Assembly: GCA_025345505.1 (NCBI GenBank)
Contig: JANVCC010000077.1
Location: 7,111,669-7,175,668, forward strand
Source: Todiramphus chloris collaris
Taxonomy: Eukaryota > Chordata > Aves > Coraciiformes > Alcedinidae
Reading direction: 5' to 3'
Length of the DNA: 64,000 nt
In this document: piece after piece, positions 24,201 through 37,890 of the stretch
How the letters are laid out: each line of letters starts with the position of its first letter
Position numbering within the stretch: the first letter of the stretch is position 1
Made by a program: the position numbers and the translations under genes
The notes under the pieces: generated by a model
What the model was told of the DNA's origin: nothing
The model's database searches: none
The model's input: only the letters and a program-made list of their open reading frames with translations

Positions 24201-27200
24201 TTCCAAGTTTAGCTGAGATAACGTTCATCTTCTACAGCTTGCACTTCAGACAACAAATTCCATAAATATTTGTTATGATTAACAGGACCAGATAAAGAGA
24301 TGGTCAGATCATCACAGGCGTGAACTGACAGAGGTCACTTCAAAGGCCACGTTCTTACAGCTGAGGCTTTGCTGGGGAATCCTACGAGCTGTATTCTTCA
24401 GATGTTTGCGTGGCTTCAAGCAGCAGGGCAGCAAGCGGCACCAAGGAAAGACTAATAACCCTACAGCGAACTCAACGTCAGCAGGACACGCAAACTACTC
24501 CCAAAGCCACCCCAGAAACCATCTATCTACATTTGCCTAGGAAAGCCACCCCAGGTATCTTCAATTGATTCCTAATATGATCTGTCTCCACCTGGGAAAG
24601 TTATTAAAAAGAAGTTATTAAAGCTGGATTAATTTCATTCGTAAAGCTTTTTCTTATAGCTGTACTGAGGGCTCAAAGATGAGCTGCTTTTGTAGTTTGA
24701 TGTGTTTCATATTTCTTTCTTGGGAAAAAGCACCAGCATGCCTTTGAAAGCAGGAACATAGGAGAACTGCACACTGGTACTAGGATCCCACAGCCCTCAC
24801 ACTGTAACACAGCTGAAAAGGGACTTTCGGTTACCAAAACCTTTCCATTTCTCTACAGCTGTTTATACTGAGAATAAAGAAATGCATCTTCTCAACAATC
24901 CAGCCCGGATGATTAATTAACTGACACAACAACAATGCTGCAGCTGCATTTGCCAAGTTATCATCCTCAGAACCATAATTAACATGGAGGAAGTTCCAGT
25001 GGGAATCGGGCTCGAATGACATCAGTGGTAACAATTAAAGCTCCTGAAGCTTTTACAGCACTTCAGAGCAGCTTCTTAGCTCTCGTGAGCAACTCTTCAG
25101 TTCTACCAAATGCCTCTTGGAGGCAGCTAAAGCTCACTATCCTTTTACTGGACTCAAAGATCATCCTGGTCAACAGAAACCTCTGACCTAAGGTTTTGCT
25201 TTGAAATAGCAGTGCCTTGTGTATACTCCCCCTTCATCCCCATCTCTTTCATGAAAGCAATGAAAGCACAAGAGGGAAGTCTGCAACTAAAACGGGAGAT
25301 AGGAGAAGATTTCTCCGTTCAGCTGCCGTTTGGATTTGTTGGTAAATTCTGTAGTTAAGGGAGGAAAGAGATCATAATGCTGACTAAATATACTGAACTA
25401 TACCCTAGTACTGTTTTGGCTTTCTTCCCCTACTTTCTAAAGCTTCCACACTCTCTAAATCTTCCCAGCTCTCAGACAGGGATATTCATGCCTCATGGCA
25501 TAAAACTCAAACACCAGATTGAAGCAGCATGTTATAACATCTCAACACAGTGGATTTTTAACGTTTTTGTTTTACCTACTGGAAATAGTCCCATTTTCAC
25601 CCTCAATTAATGTATCAATCCAGTGTGCAAGATTTCCCAATTCCTTGCAGAGACATCAGTCTACCCACAGACAGCAGTTCCTAATGAGGCAACGCGGTTC
25701 TCTCTCCTCTAAAACAAATGCAAAGAGAGGACATCCTTGATCTTTTATTGCCTAAGTGTTTCTGGTGCAATGATCTACTTGCAGCTGACATTTGAAACTT
25801 GAAGCTAAAATGAAAACTGCAGATGGGATTTGAAGGTCATCCAAACACAGCTTTAAACCTGCTCTACTTTGCTCCCTAATGTAGCCACAATGCAAGCCTC
25901 TGGTTGCATGTTTTCCTGTACTTTTTTCCTCTGAATTGATCATCTGGTATATCAATTTATGACTGGTTGGGTAAAAGCAAAACTACATTGACAGAGATTC
26001 TCCTAATGAGATTTTCTTTTAAAGCAGTAAAGCTGGAAAACTTGATTTTGTCTTTTAACTTACCCTGTTCACAGAAAAGAAAACCCCAACTTGTCTCATT
26101 TTCTCTACAATCACGTCACCTCACTAGAAACAAATCTGCATCACAAAATCCTGCGGTAAAGGTCTGTTACATCTTTTCAGGACGGTGTGTAAGAGATACT
26201 GTGACACTCCCTGGGCTACCAAGTGGACCTAAAAGTACTTGCATTTATAATTCAAAACTGTCCATTTTCATACCTACCTACATTTGAGCAAAAAGGCTAA
26301 CTGTGTGTTTGCATAAAAGGCTGACTACAACCCCATGCAAAGGATTAGCCCACATCTGCATGACACTTAAATCCTTCCTAAGCCTATTCCAAGTATCATT
26401 AACGTTCTTCTTGCACAAATGAGACAGCACCACTCTGGATTAGGTAATGGGAGACATGCTTAGCATGCTGGTCTAGCTAACAGGGAAGGAACAACATAGC
26501 ATTAGTAGGTTATGCTATCATCTGTGCTTTCTAACCCCCTTGAATGTAATGGCTTCACTTTATATATCCTCTCCTATATCATGACCTGCACCTGCCATGA
26601 CAGATCATACTAACCATTGACACCTCTGGTATGTTGAATCGCAGAGTAAGAGAGAAGCTGCAGCACTGAGGAAAGTCTGAGTAGGCCTGTACTTAGCAGT
26701 GGAGCACCACAGGACTAGGGGCGGCTCTGAATGACACCCATGGTAACACAGACACAAAACTTCCCAGTGCTGGAGCTCTGAATCTTGTCAAACACACCAA
26801 CAACAATGACTTGCTATAGCGACCCAAGTATGTTCAATTACATCCTTGCTTAGTACACCACAAATTCAGGCTCACTTAGGAAGTGGACAGAACTAAGTAA
26901 GAAATGCTTCTGAAATTAAATCCCCAAGATCTAACGAGGCAGGGCACTTCACACCACAAATTTCAGTCTGAGTTTGGACCATGAGTAAATGTTGCCAGAC
27001 AAGGCCTTGAGCCACCTCATTTGTGCCACGTCCCCAACAGGCAGTTCTGCTCACCAGACTGGCATGACATTCCACACTCAAAGGAAAAGATCAACTTAGA
27101 GGTGACAGCTGATGGCTACGATGGCAAGAGGTCACACTCAAAATGTTCTCCATGACTGCTGTCTCAAATTATTTTCATTCCACAATTCAATGATTTTCAG

Positions 27201-28751
27201 GCACCTTCAATCACCCAGTCTGACATCCAACAATAAAGTTTATGATGGTGCATGGAAGTCTCAGGAAATGACTGATAACCAGATACTTTACAATGAACTT
27301 CACTAACACCAGCACAAGTGTAAGCACACGCTCTCACTGAGTGATACTGTATGTGGGCTATGGGATACCTTATTTCCCATAATTTGCACTTCTTAAGCCA
27401 TTTCTCCTATACCGAATCTGAAAATCCTGTAAATAAAGGTGAGGTGATTTTCCAGATCAGCTGCTACAATCTGCCTGGAGATTTCTCAGATCTGTTGAAA
27501 GGGAAATTGTTCTGCAGCTCCTGACCCCACCATATGGCAGCAGTTAGTTAAGTTCAGCCTTCAGCCCATCTGCACAAGAATAGAAGCACTTGTGTCAAGC
27601 CTAGAACTGCTCTTCTGGACATCAGGAAAGGCAGAAAACCACTATGGGCAATCATTTCAATTATTAAGGAGGTTGATCACCAAGTGAGGGAGCATTGATT
27701 TAACAAAGTTCTTTTACTGCATTGTGCATTAAAATCATTAATCCTCAAAGCTTTGCACAATGGACCGCCACAGCTGTTTGTGAGCATCTGTTTTCAGCAG
27801 AGAAGCTGAAGTCCAAGAGGAAAGGAAGTCACTAGGTGTTAGCTAGAATACATGTTGACAAAATAAAGATAACATTTGACACCATATACATTTATAATCC
27901 TGCTGGTTTTCATTCTGTCCAGCTGTGTCACACATGGAGAAAAGCTCAATGACAGGCTGGGCAGCACAGTGGGTACAAATCTGCAAGAATGCAACAAAAA
28001 GGATAGAGGAATTCCAAAATGAATCTCAGGGACTTGTCTAAAACCACATCAAAAGCATAGCCATGTCAGCAGTAGCCATACCCAAACTCATACGAAGCTT
28101 GGGAACTAACAACAATTAAGCCCAGTGAAAAGGATTTCAGCTCAGCCTATAAACCAAACTAAAACTTGAGCCACTATGACTGCCCTTGCACTGCCATGCA
28201 AACTATCTCAGTTAAAGGTGTTATGTGATGTCATATGGCAAGTTACAATCACACCCCTGATCTGTAGACAGGAGCAACAGAAGGCTTTGATTCCTGCACA
28301 CCTGGAATACAGCAGCAGCAATATAGTTGATACTCCTGTATGTAGCACCAGCCTCCTAACCACACTCAGCCTTGATCTGCCTTCAAGAAACCACAACAAC
28401 CTCTTTCTGATCCTAGCAAAATACACACAAGGCCCACTTCTAAGTAGAGGGAAAATGTCATGAAACTAATATTCTTCACATGGAGATACACCTGAAACAC
28501 ACAATTGATATCAAAGGCATCAGGTTCATAACATAAAAGGGAGGAGAACACAAGCTTCTTTCAAGTCAGCAGACTGGAGACATGGGCCCATCGCTGCCTT
28601 GTTACAGGAGGTACAAAAACCAGTTAAGGGCTGTTCATGTGACCCAGAAGGACATAAAAACCATGGAAGAAGGAAACTTCATCAATGATAATATTTATGG
28701 AATATACACTTTTGCCCAGAAGGGTGCCTACAGCTTCATTTTCAGGGAAAT
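21251..28751. other. non-coding, AT-rich sequence
   Basis: Over 7 kb without a supported gene or a clear repeat. Only short chance frames and short A/T tracts are visible. It is intron-like or intergenic. Confidence 0.5.
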
Positions 28752-28905
28752 AGAATCATAGAATGGTAGAGGTTGGACAGGACCTCTTGTGCCCAACGCC
28801 CCTGCCAAAGCAGGAACACCCAGGGCAGGACACACAGGAGAAAGGAGACTCTCTGGGCAGCCTGTTCCAATGCTCCATCACACTCACATTTCTCGGTAAC
28901 TTGCA
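28752..28905 (-). repeat. CR1 LINE 3' fragment
   Basis: It starts 'agaatcatagaatggtagag' then 'gttggacaggacctcttg', and ends near 'ctctgggcagcctgttccaa'. This is the CR1 3' end in reverse, diverged and 5'-truncated. Confidence 0.85.
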
Positions 28906-31900
28906 TAGAAAATGGTCTCCTGAAAGAACCAGTCCAATCCTGATGTAACTTAATTCCACTGTGCTTACTTTGGACTTGAATCTGGCCCCTAGATCCTACA
29001 TTGCTCCACTTAACACAGCTAACGTGTGTGACTAAAGCTCTGCTCAGCTCCAGATGGCCAAACGTCAAATAAATTGAAAAACAGTCATTGCCAAATCTCT
29101 GCTTAAAAGAAAAAAAAAAAAAAAGATACAGAAGGAATCAAAGAGGGAACATAAATTCAGCATCAGAAAACATAATGCAACACACTGCTTTCCCTTTTGT
29201 AGCTCACTTTTACAAGGTATTTACTGTGTAAAAGGTAATGAAAGGACTCAAAGGTAATGAAAACATGCAGTAAATCTCTACCCCTAGCTCCTGAAAAACC
29301 TCTCAGCTCTCTTCGTCCTGATGACAGTGTTTATGTCCTCCAAGACAGAAAGCCACCAAGCTCTAGATTAGGGGCAAGACCTCCATTCCCTTACTGTCAC
29401 ACGGCCTATTCCAAAGAGGTATTAAAACCAAAAAACACCAACTATATCCAGATACTGTGCTTTCTTTAGAGAAGATGAGGCATGACTAGAGAGCAAACTA
29501 TGCACTAGGCAAAAGAAACAGGTACCTGCCTGTGGTTCAGCTAACCAGAAACCATGATCAGCTGCAACTGGATAAAAACATCTATAAATGTGCACATCCA
29601 ATTTGCAGAGCTCCTTGTGTTTCCAGCAGTTTTCCACTGTGGGTGACAGGATGGCAAGAGAATTCAACAGAGCTACTCAGTTCGGAGTAGGGTTTAGCCC
29701 GGACGGAGGAAGGGAGAGAGGAAAGAAGGGACAGCAATATTTTGATTAATATACAGAACTAGAACTCATTAAGAGTAGGATCAATTTCCAGTTTTATACA
29801 ATGTCTCTTCCCTGCACTAACCTACATCTGACATCACTCATAAGACTTTAGAAACAGCTAAAAGTAAATTTCACACCTTCCTTCTAGGATAGCATGTTAT
29901 CTAGCACGTCCTAGATGAGATAAAGCAGACTGTAGATGAAATACAGGCTCTACCTAGGCTCCTGTAACTGCCAGGAAGAATGATTCCCAAAGGATCACAA
30001 TGCCTACTTTTGTACTTTCAAATGGGGGGGAAGAGTTATTAATCTCCACGTAGCTTAAGAATCACTTTTTATACAATTAACATTCTTTTACACAGGCCAA
30101 ACAAATACCTTCATTATCAGCTAAAAGAGCAATGTATCGTTGAGGGTCTCTGTGCTGTTGTTATATACAAATAAACATGCAGCAAACCTCATTTTAAAGT
30201 CTCCAAAACAGGGGTTCATTCTGAACACAGCTGAATAAACCTGTATGTTCCATCGCACAGACCCCCAGAAGTTACACAGACTAATGGTGAAAGGGACTTG
30301 AAAAAGCCACGTGCATCTTCCTGCACATGGCACTGTCTCTACTCACTGTCTTCCTCTACTTCACACCATGACCAAAAATCTGACCAATTCATCTCTCTGA
30401 CTAGCAGAAATTTGGAATTACTCTGCTGGTCTCCACAATTATTCCAGATTTACACAGCACCAGAGAGTACAGTTTGTCTTCAAAGATCTCTGCTACCAGA
30501 AAAGACTTTTTGTCAATATATTTTTTGCCCACCAAAAAAGCACCACGGTTTCTAAACAGTTACTCAGGCAAGAGATAGATGAGAAATAAAAGGCATGCTG
30601 AGTATTTTTTGAAGCACTCAGGAAAGATCAAATTGCTGTGTCTGCCTCACCCACTGATACTGCAGAATACTGTGCTCAAGTGTAACCAACAGTACTGTCT
30701 GACATTTTCAAGACATATAAAACAGGAAAACAACCATTTCAGAAAGGCTCTTAACTTCCAACTTCTAGTGGAAAATGGATTTGATGATAAACATTTGTGA
30801 TGAAATTTTAATATTAAGAGTGTCAGGATTACAGAACCCATAAATGTTAGCAGTAAATAATGCTGGACAGAGTGAAAAGCTGGGTTAAAGATCTACTGGC
30901 TTATTTTACATGATAGAAATTAAGGAGGGTAGGGCAGAAAATGAAACTCGGTAGTAGTCAAGAACTATTTCAGTCCATGATGAGTATTTTTTCTGGTCTG
31001 CAGACTGGGGAAGAAACATCAGTGAGTGCTTTACTGAGAACTGCACACTTGAAAGAAGCTCTGAGCAGGCACACTAATATGCATTTTAAATGGACCAACA
31101 CTCTCCCATGTTGGTGTCAAACCACCACTTTTTTAACACAGAACTTGAGAACATCTCAGACACTATAACTATTAAGTGGTTCATTGACCACACTTTTGAT
31201 ATAACATTCATTGTTGGAAATCAGAAACCGAGAACACACTCAAGTAAACTGAGTTTTTGAGCCAGCATGAAGGAAGAGACATTGTGAGTAAAACTGTTAA
31301 GTCTGGAACTGTTAATGGCATTATCAATGTATAGGCAGCAGCAATGATTTCTGTGGACTTTATTTTCTCTTCCAGTTGTTCTTTCTGTCTTTCCAATTTA
31401 ATTTACGTAAACTGTGTTTTGCAAATAGAAACATTACTTTTTACATTCATGAAAGCACTTCTGATCAGTCCTGGCTTTTTAGACACGTCAGAAATCAAAA
31501 GGACATCACAGCTGATCTCATAATTAATCCATTCCCACTGAGTTAACACAGGACTTCTGTTGGCATTATACTTTTATTACATTCCCCGCTTGATGGGGTT
31601 TCCTAACTGCCCTAAAAAAACCTCTTCATATTTCACTTTGAAACTTCACCTTGCAGTGCAAATAAAGCATTAGTAGAAAAGAATTAACTGTGTATTCAAG
31701 GAAAACAGCAGATTCTACTTTAAAGTAGCAACATGGACTGTGTAACTCAGTAGGATGGAAAGGCAGCAGGGCTGGAGCTGTTCAGTCTCACTAAAGATCA
31801 GCTCTTTGCTATGCAAAAATGGAACCGTGGCACCAAACTTAGTTTTTTATTTTTCCTTTGAAAAGTCATATGCTTGCAAATGTGCTCCCCACCCCCTTTC

Positions 31901-34900
31901 CAGGCCCTATGCTCGTGTGATATTGCTAGAGAAATTTCATAAAGCTGGGAGAGAAACCTAATTGCTTAAAAATAGGATTTGGCAGAGCACCAGCTCCTAG
32001 ATCAGTCTGTGAAGCATTCAGAGGTTTTAGGCAGCTAAGAGTTTTACCTCAGGCGATTTCAAACCAATACCTTCCTCCACTCTCTTCAGAAAATTACAGA
32101 AATACTTGCAGCAATTGTAAGGAAGGTTACTCCAGCACACACTCCCCTAGCCTGACTGCTAGGTTACTTGGGGTGTGCAAAAAAACCCCAAAGAAATGAA
32201 AATAAAAACCTTTTTGACACCAGAACACTTACAACTCCTTTCTGTAACTCCCAGAAAGTTCTCTATTCCTACCTTTTAAAATCTATTTTTAGGTTCAGGG
32301 CCAGTTCTGGCCAGTTCTGTGTCTGTTCTGCCTTTGTACCAGCTTGAAGTAGGATTTCCACGCACGCTCTCTCACCTCATTCTGCTTTAAATATGTCTCT
32401 TTTGTTCACTGCTCCCAGATGCCCTTCTATTCCTCTTCCACTCTCTCCAGCTCTTACTCACTGCCTTCTTCACCCACTGCTCTCATGACTTCTCAGACTC
32501 AAGAGGAAAGCGTAGGAAGCAAAATTAGCAAGGGCAGATAGAACAAGGCTCACTCTCAGCCTTGCTTAAAACTGTGCCATAATCTGTATTAGCAACATAT
32601 AGGCCTTGCTGGACCTGTACATCTGGAAGGAGGGTTCAGGTATGGAAACTGAGTATCCTATAAAAACCATTCTGTGTAGCTCTGATAATCTTTCAGGAAG
32701 AGGAACTGTGTGTAACACAGCAGGAATTAATCTCCTCCCTTCTTTCAAACGGCCGCAGAGACAGGTAATTATAGTTCCTTTAGTTGTTTTCTATACAGAT
32801 TCCACATCTGTTTATGTGTACACATACACATTCACATGCATGCACACAACCACCAAAGGGCTCTTGGCTGGGGTTACCCCTTCCCCGTAATTCCAGCCAT
32901 AGTCCTCATTAGTTTCAGCCAGCTGCCTCCTGACCTACCCTCTCTCAGCCATCCCCTTGGGCAGCTGCGCCAACAACCTTTACTAAAAATACCTCCCGAG
33001 CATCATAAATAGCAAGATGGTAGGATTCTTAATCCCCCTTCAGGCATACAGTCTCTCTGCTTTTCATAAATACAGAGTGGCAACAATGGACGAGAGAATA
33101 AAGTGCATCTTACAGTACTGGTCTGCTCGGCTTGTGTGCCTTGCAGAAAGGAAAAATGAGAACTCCTGGTATCCACAAAAGCTGTCACCAGAGGACAAGA
33201 GAAAGAGGGGGAAACTGCTATTGCAAAAAGTCACAGAATCTCCCAAACCTAGATTTTGAACCCGTTTAACTCAATAGAATTTACTGCCCAAAACACAAGT
33301 CCATTGTTATTAAAGAAAACTCCAGATCTGCAGATTATCTGCATCAAGCAGGGAGCCAGACAGCTGGAAAGCTCAGAGCAAAAGAAGGGAAAGGTTGACT
33401 CTTGCCCTGCTGAACTTCCACACCAGCAGCAACCACACAGAACAAGCAGAATGCACAGTGCCGTGCCAGCCTGGCCCACGGAAGAACAAAACCTCACCCT
33501 TTCAGGGCACGTCGCTCTTGAAACGCTATACCAAACATGACACAGACCTCTCAGCGTCCCTGCCACAGATTTGGAAAACCCCTGCATTACCTAGGGACTC
33601 GGGTCATGCTATGTCTAGATATACAAAACACACTGAAGATCCTAAAATCAACTGCCGTTGGAGCTCATGGATTTCAGACATTTTCCTTATTGAATCTATC
33701 ATGGGTAGAAATGCAAAAAACCCGAAGAAACTTGACAAGTCTGTCAGCTTTCTTGACTCCTTTGCTATTTTCAAAAATCCCTATTTATGAGGAATAAAAG
33801 GTTAGATAGCTTTTTTTTTCCCTCACATTGTCCTTTAAGTTTTAAAATACGAAACCTAGAAAAATTCGCCACTGTCCAGCTGCAGCTCTGAAGGAAGAAC
33901 ATCACAGGCAGTGATCCCTACACAAACATGACTGGGACAATGTTTACTGTGTTGCAAGCATGGGAAGAAACACAGTTCCACTGTGGCAACTACAACACTG
34001 TCATAGGCATTAGCTATTTCAAATTTTTACATTTTAAATTACATTTTCTGAGAGACAGAAAGAAAGATAATGGCATTGGAATTTTGTTGTAAATTAAGCA
34101 TATTATGTATGAACACAATCAGTTAACCAGAGCCTCATTCTCTAAACACTAGACTCCAAATGTGCATTGCGCATCTAAGTACACCAAACATTTTTGTCAT
34201 TCATCTCAGATATGAAAACATCTGGCAACAGAAAATAGAAAAAATATTTATAGACATTTTTGGACAGAGATTACTTCAGGTCAAGTCAGAAAGCATCCCT
34301 AAGCTGCAAGCATCAAATTCTTTTATCAGTTATTTTGGATTTAGCTAGAGTTACTAAGAGAGAAATATGACATAGGCTTTTTATACCAGCTGCCAATTCA
34401 ACAATGATCAAAGTTTTATTATTCCTCTTTAGATCAAAGTCTGGACTGGATAATTTTGGGATTATCTCCAGCTCATAAAGTAGAACAAACAGTTTTGGAT
34501 AACCACATTATTATATAATATTGTCTTCTTGCAGTAAGTTTTGTTCTTATTTAAATATGCCACAGGTTTTTAGTGGATTGTCTGATTATTGTTTAATTGT
34601 TTTATTGGCTTTCTAGGACAATAAAAGAGAAAATTGTACAACAGCTGCAGAAGGCCATAGAAACATTCAAATCCTGTTTTGTGTATCTACGCTCATATGC
34701 AGAGGATATTCATAAGAACAGGTGAAACTAAAATTCAAAAAATAAAACTGGGCAGAATTCCAGTGATCAGTAATAGTTCTCACAGCTCTGCTCATTACAA
34801 ACCACTCACGACATCTGCAGATTTCCTTTTGGGGAACAGAGGCATTCACACACACCTTGGCACAGGCTGTTCATGCATGTACACACCCTTCTGACTGGAA

Positions 34901-37749
34901 TAAAGAAAGTCCTCAGCAGAGAAAATTAGTATACTTACATTGTGTTGACTTTCCTTACTAGGCATAAAATATTACTCCATGGGTAATACTCAGCACAATT
35001 TCTTTTGCAACTAAAGCTAATTTTAAAGGCACTTAGATTTGTGCCTCACTCAGGTGTGCTTCCATTCACGATTTTTTTTTTTCTCCTTTTGCTTTTCATT
35101 CTGAGAAAACCATTGATTTCCACATTGCCTATTGACTATAGGCCTGACTATATTCCTGTTCCATTTACAAGGTATTTACTATTTTCTTCAGTGAAACAGC
35201 AAGTCCTAAATACCTCCCTTCTTTTACACCCCAATTCTATGACATTCATTCATCTTCCAGCCCTTACTGAAGCCAAGTCTTCCACAATTGTAGATTACCA
35301 GAAGTAGCAACTCTGAACACCAAAGGAAGTTAGTACTTGGGCATACCCTGCTCTGCATTTTCTGTATGCGTAGGGTCACAGAGAGTTAAAGCTGGAGTAT
35401 CTTTTTCAGGGCTGTATAATAGCCTCTTAGCTATGTTCTTTAATCATTAACTGTGTTTCAGCTCTTATCTAACCTGGTTGTCTCCCCAACTTTGTGATGC
35501 CAAAAATAAACTGGAAGCTTTCATCACTAGTTAAAAGGAAACCATAATTTGAACAGAAGTTCTGCTGACTGTTGATCAAGTATGCCTCGGATGAGCCTGA
35601 TTTGATAGAAACAAACTCAGCTTTATAGTAATAGTAATAAAAGCAGAATTCTTTCATTGAGTGAAATCTCATGGCCCTTACTCACATGAGACTTACATTG
35701 GAGGAAACAGTAGTTAAAATGAGAGCACTTTATAAATTATTAGGTTGAGGTTCCAGGTATAACACAGGGTACTAAAAAGTACTAAAAAAAAGGTTACAGA
35801 AACTGTTTCACCTTCGCCCTTTGGATTAAAATGCGTCCATCTCTATGACAAAGCATGACCTGTTTTGCCATTCCAGAAACAGAATAGACATCTTTATTAC
35901 TAAGGAAGCAGTAAAACAAAACTTGTTATCATGCTGTCCTCATAAAGTCCCCTGTGGTAAGACCACTCAGTTCTCAGACCTATCTCCAGGAGGATCACTG
36001 CTAAACGCCACACTAGGGAATGACCAAAAAGTAGTCTATGAGCATCAAATAGAAAAAGAGATCATTGGCTTCAACAGTAAAGAGCAATACATACTGCACT
36101 TTTCAGCACACCCCAAAAAGACCTAAGCACAGGTCTGAGGGCTTCAGGGAGTTTGCTGGCTCACAGTTTGCTGGCTGCCTTAGACCAGTTTTCTTGCACC
36201 ACATTCTGAGTTGAAACTGCAAATATATCTCAGGAAAAAGAAAGAACCTTTTGCCTCACCTTTGAGCACATTGTCTTCTGAATGTTTCCTATTTCACATT
36301 TTTACACGTTGGTCTTTTTTACAGTGATGACAACAGATCCTCATTCCACTTCAAAACACAGAGCTCAGAAGAACAGATTAATAGTTTTCAACAAATGTGA
36401 AGTGCATGCCATCTTTTCTAACCACGGGGAAGTGACTCCAAGGCTATGTAATCACACCATGCTCATCACCACAACTGAGGTTGTTGAGACTGGCCACAAC
36501 AAACTGTTCACAGCAGCACAGAAGACAACATGGGCTGCAAAACTCACACAAGAAACTGAGCAGGTACTCAGACAAGTAGGTCCTCTTCAGCTCTTGCTAA
36601 AGCTCTACACAGAAGAAGGATTTCCCTATATAACATATGGGACTGGTAAACATACCAAATGTAATGCTCAGTAATATTTACAGGACTGGAACTCTTATTT
36701 GGGTTTGTGCTTCTAAAACTTAAGTTCTTTCTGAAAGTGGGCCACAATAAGGATTGAGCATTTAAAAAAATGTGTTTCTCACAGAGAAATTTTATGCTAT
36801 TTATGTATAATGTCTTGGAGTATTCTCCGGGTTTTAAGGAAGGACACCACCTAATTATAAAGATACTGTAGCCTAGACAGTATGTGATGTAAGAATTAGG
36901 GGCTACTTGCTGGTGTCAGAACATACAGACCAAAGTCTACTTTCCATTCCGTGTTTCTGCCTTTATACTGCAAACCTAAGAAATACTATACCAGGTTACA
37001 CGAACTAACCAAGTGTGGATTTCATCTTCAATTACTTAGGTTATTACTTAGATTAAAAATAATTCAAAATACTAAATTCAAAACCATTAAAAGGAGGGAA
37101 AAAAAAAACCAATCCCCAAAAGATTGTCTTCAGAAACTGCAAAGCACATAATGTTCTGGTATTCTTCACTAAAAGCACTTTTGCTGGCTTTTCATCCATA
37201 AGCTGATGCTTATTTTCCTTCTGTGCAATTCCTTTCAAAGCCATGCATCTAAAATAGATCCTACCTCATTGTCCCAGTTTCCTCTTGTTGTTGCCATTAG
37301 TCTGTGCAACTTTTTCCATGCATTCAGGACTAATTTTTGTTAATCACAAAAAAAGTTAAACAGCACAGACTAAGCTTTGCTGAGTGGGAAAAAGAAAAAA
37401 AAAAAGATGAGATGAATAGGCAAAACTTAAAAAGGAGCAGCATAAAAGAGAGAGTCTTTAAGTCACATACCTCAGTAAAATATTGTCTTGCCTATCAAAA
37501 CAAAAGGCCTAGAAATTCAGCTGCAGCTACTGACTCTCATGTACAGATGAGTACAGCTTGCAGTGACAATCCACGTGCTGATCCTGAGCTATTTAAGCCA
37601 CTAAATTGAGGTTAAAGCCCTAAAATGAGTAACTGGATGGGAAAAAAAAGAAAAAAAAAGTTAAGTCTTTACAAGTATTTGGAATAAACAGAAAGTACAG
37701 ATAGAATTAAATAACAGTATAAAATCAGTACAGAAGAAAATCAGGACAA
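28906..37749. other. non-coding, AT-rich sequence
   Basis: No supported gene. Homopolymer A tracts occur near 29109. Open frames such as 36282-36674 (+) and 33395-33790 (+) lack recognisable domains and splice context. Confidence 0.5.
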
Positions 37750-37890
37750 GAGCTGGGGAGAGAAGAACCTTTGGAGCCAGCTGCCAGCTCTGCACTGCAC
37801 AGGTATTCCAGGCGGGAAGCAGCCCTGGCTCCGGGCATGCTGCAGAGCACCCAGCCCTGCCAGGAACCTGCTCCTTCGGCCTATGAGGCA
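37750..37890. other. GC-richer islet of unknown nature
   Basis: About 140 bases clearly GC-richer than the flanks. On the + strand it contains the donor-like word CACAG|GTATTC near 37800. The - frame is open across it (37918-37661). I recognise no family in either strand. It could be a non-coding exon, a regulatory element or an old repeat. Confidence 0.25.
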
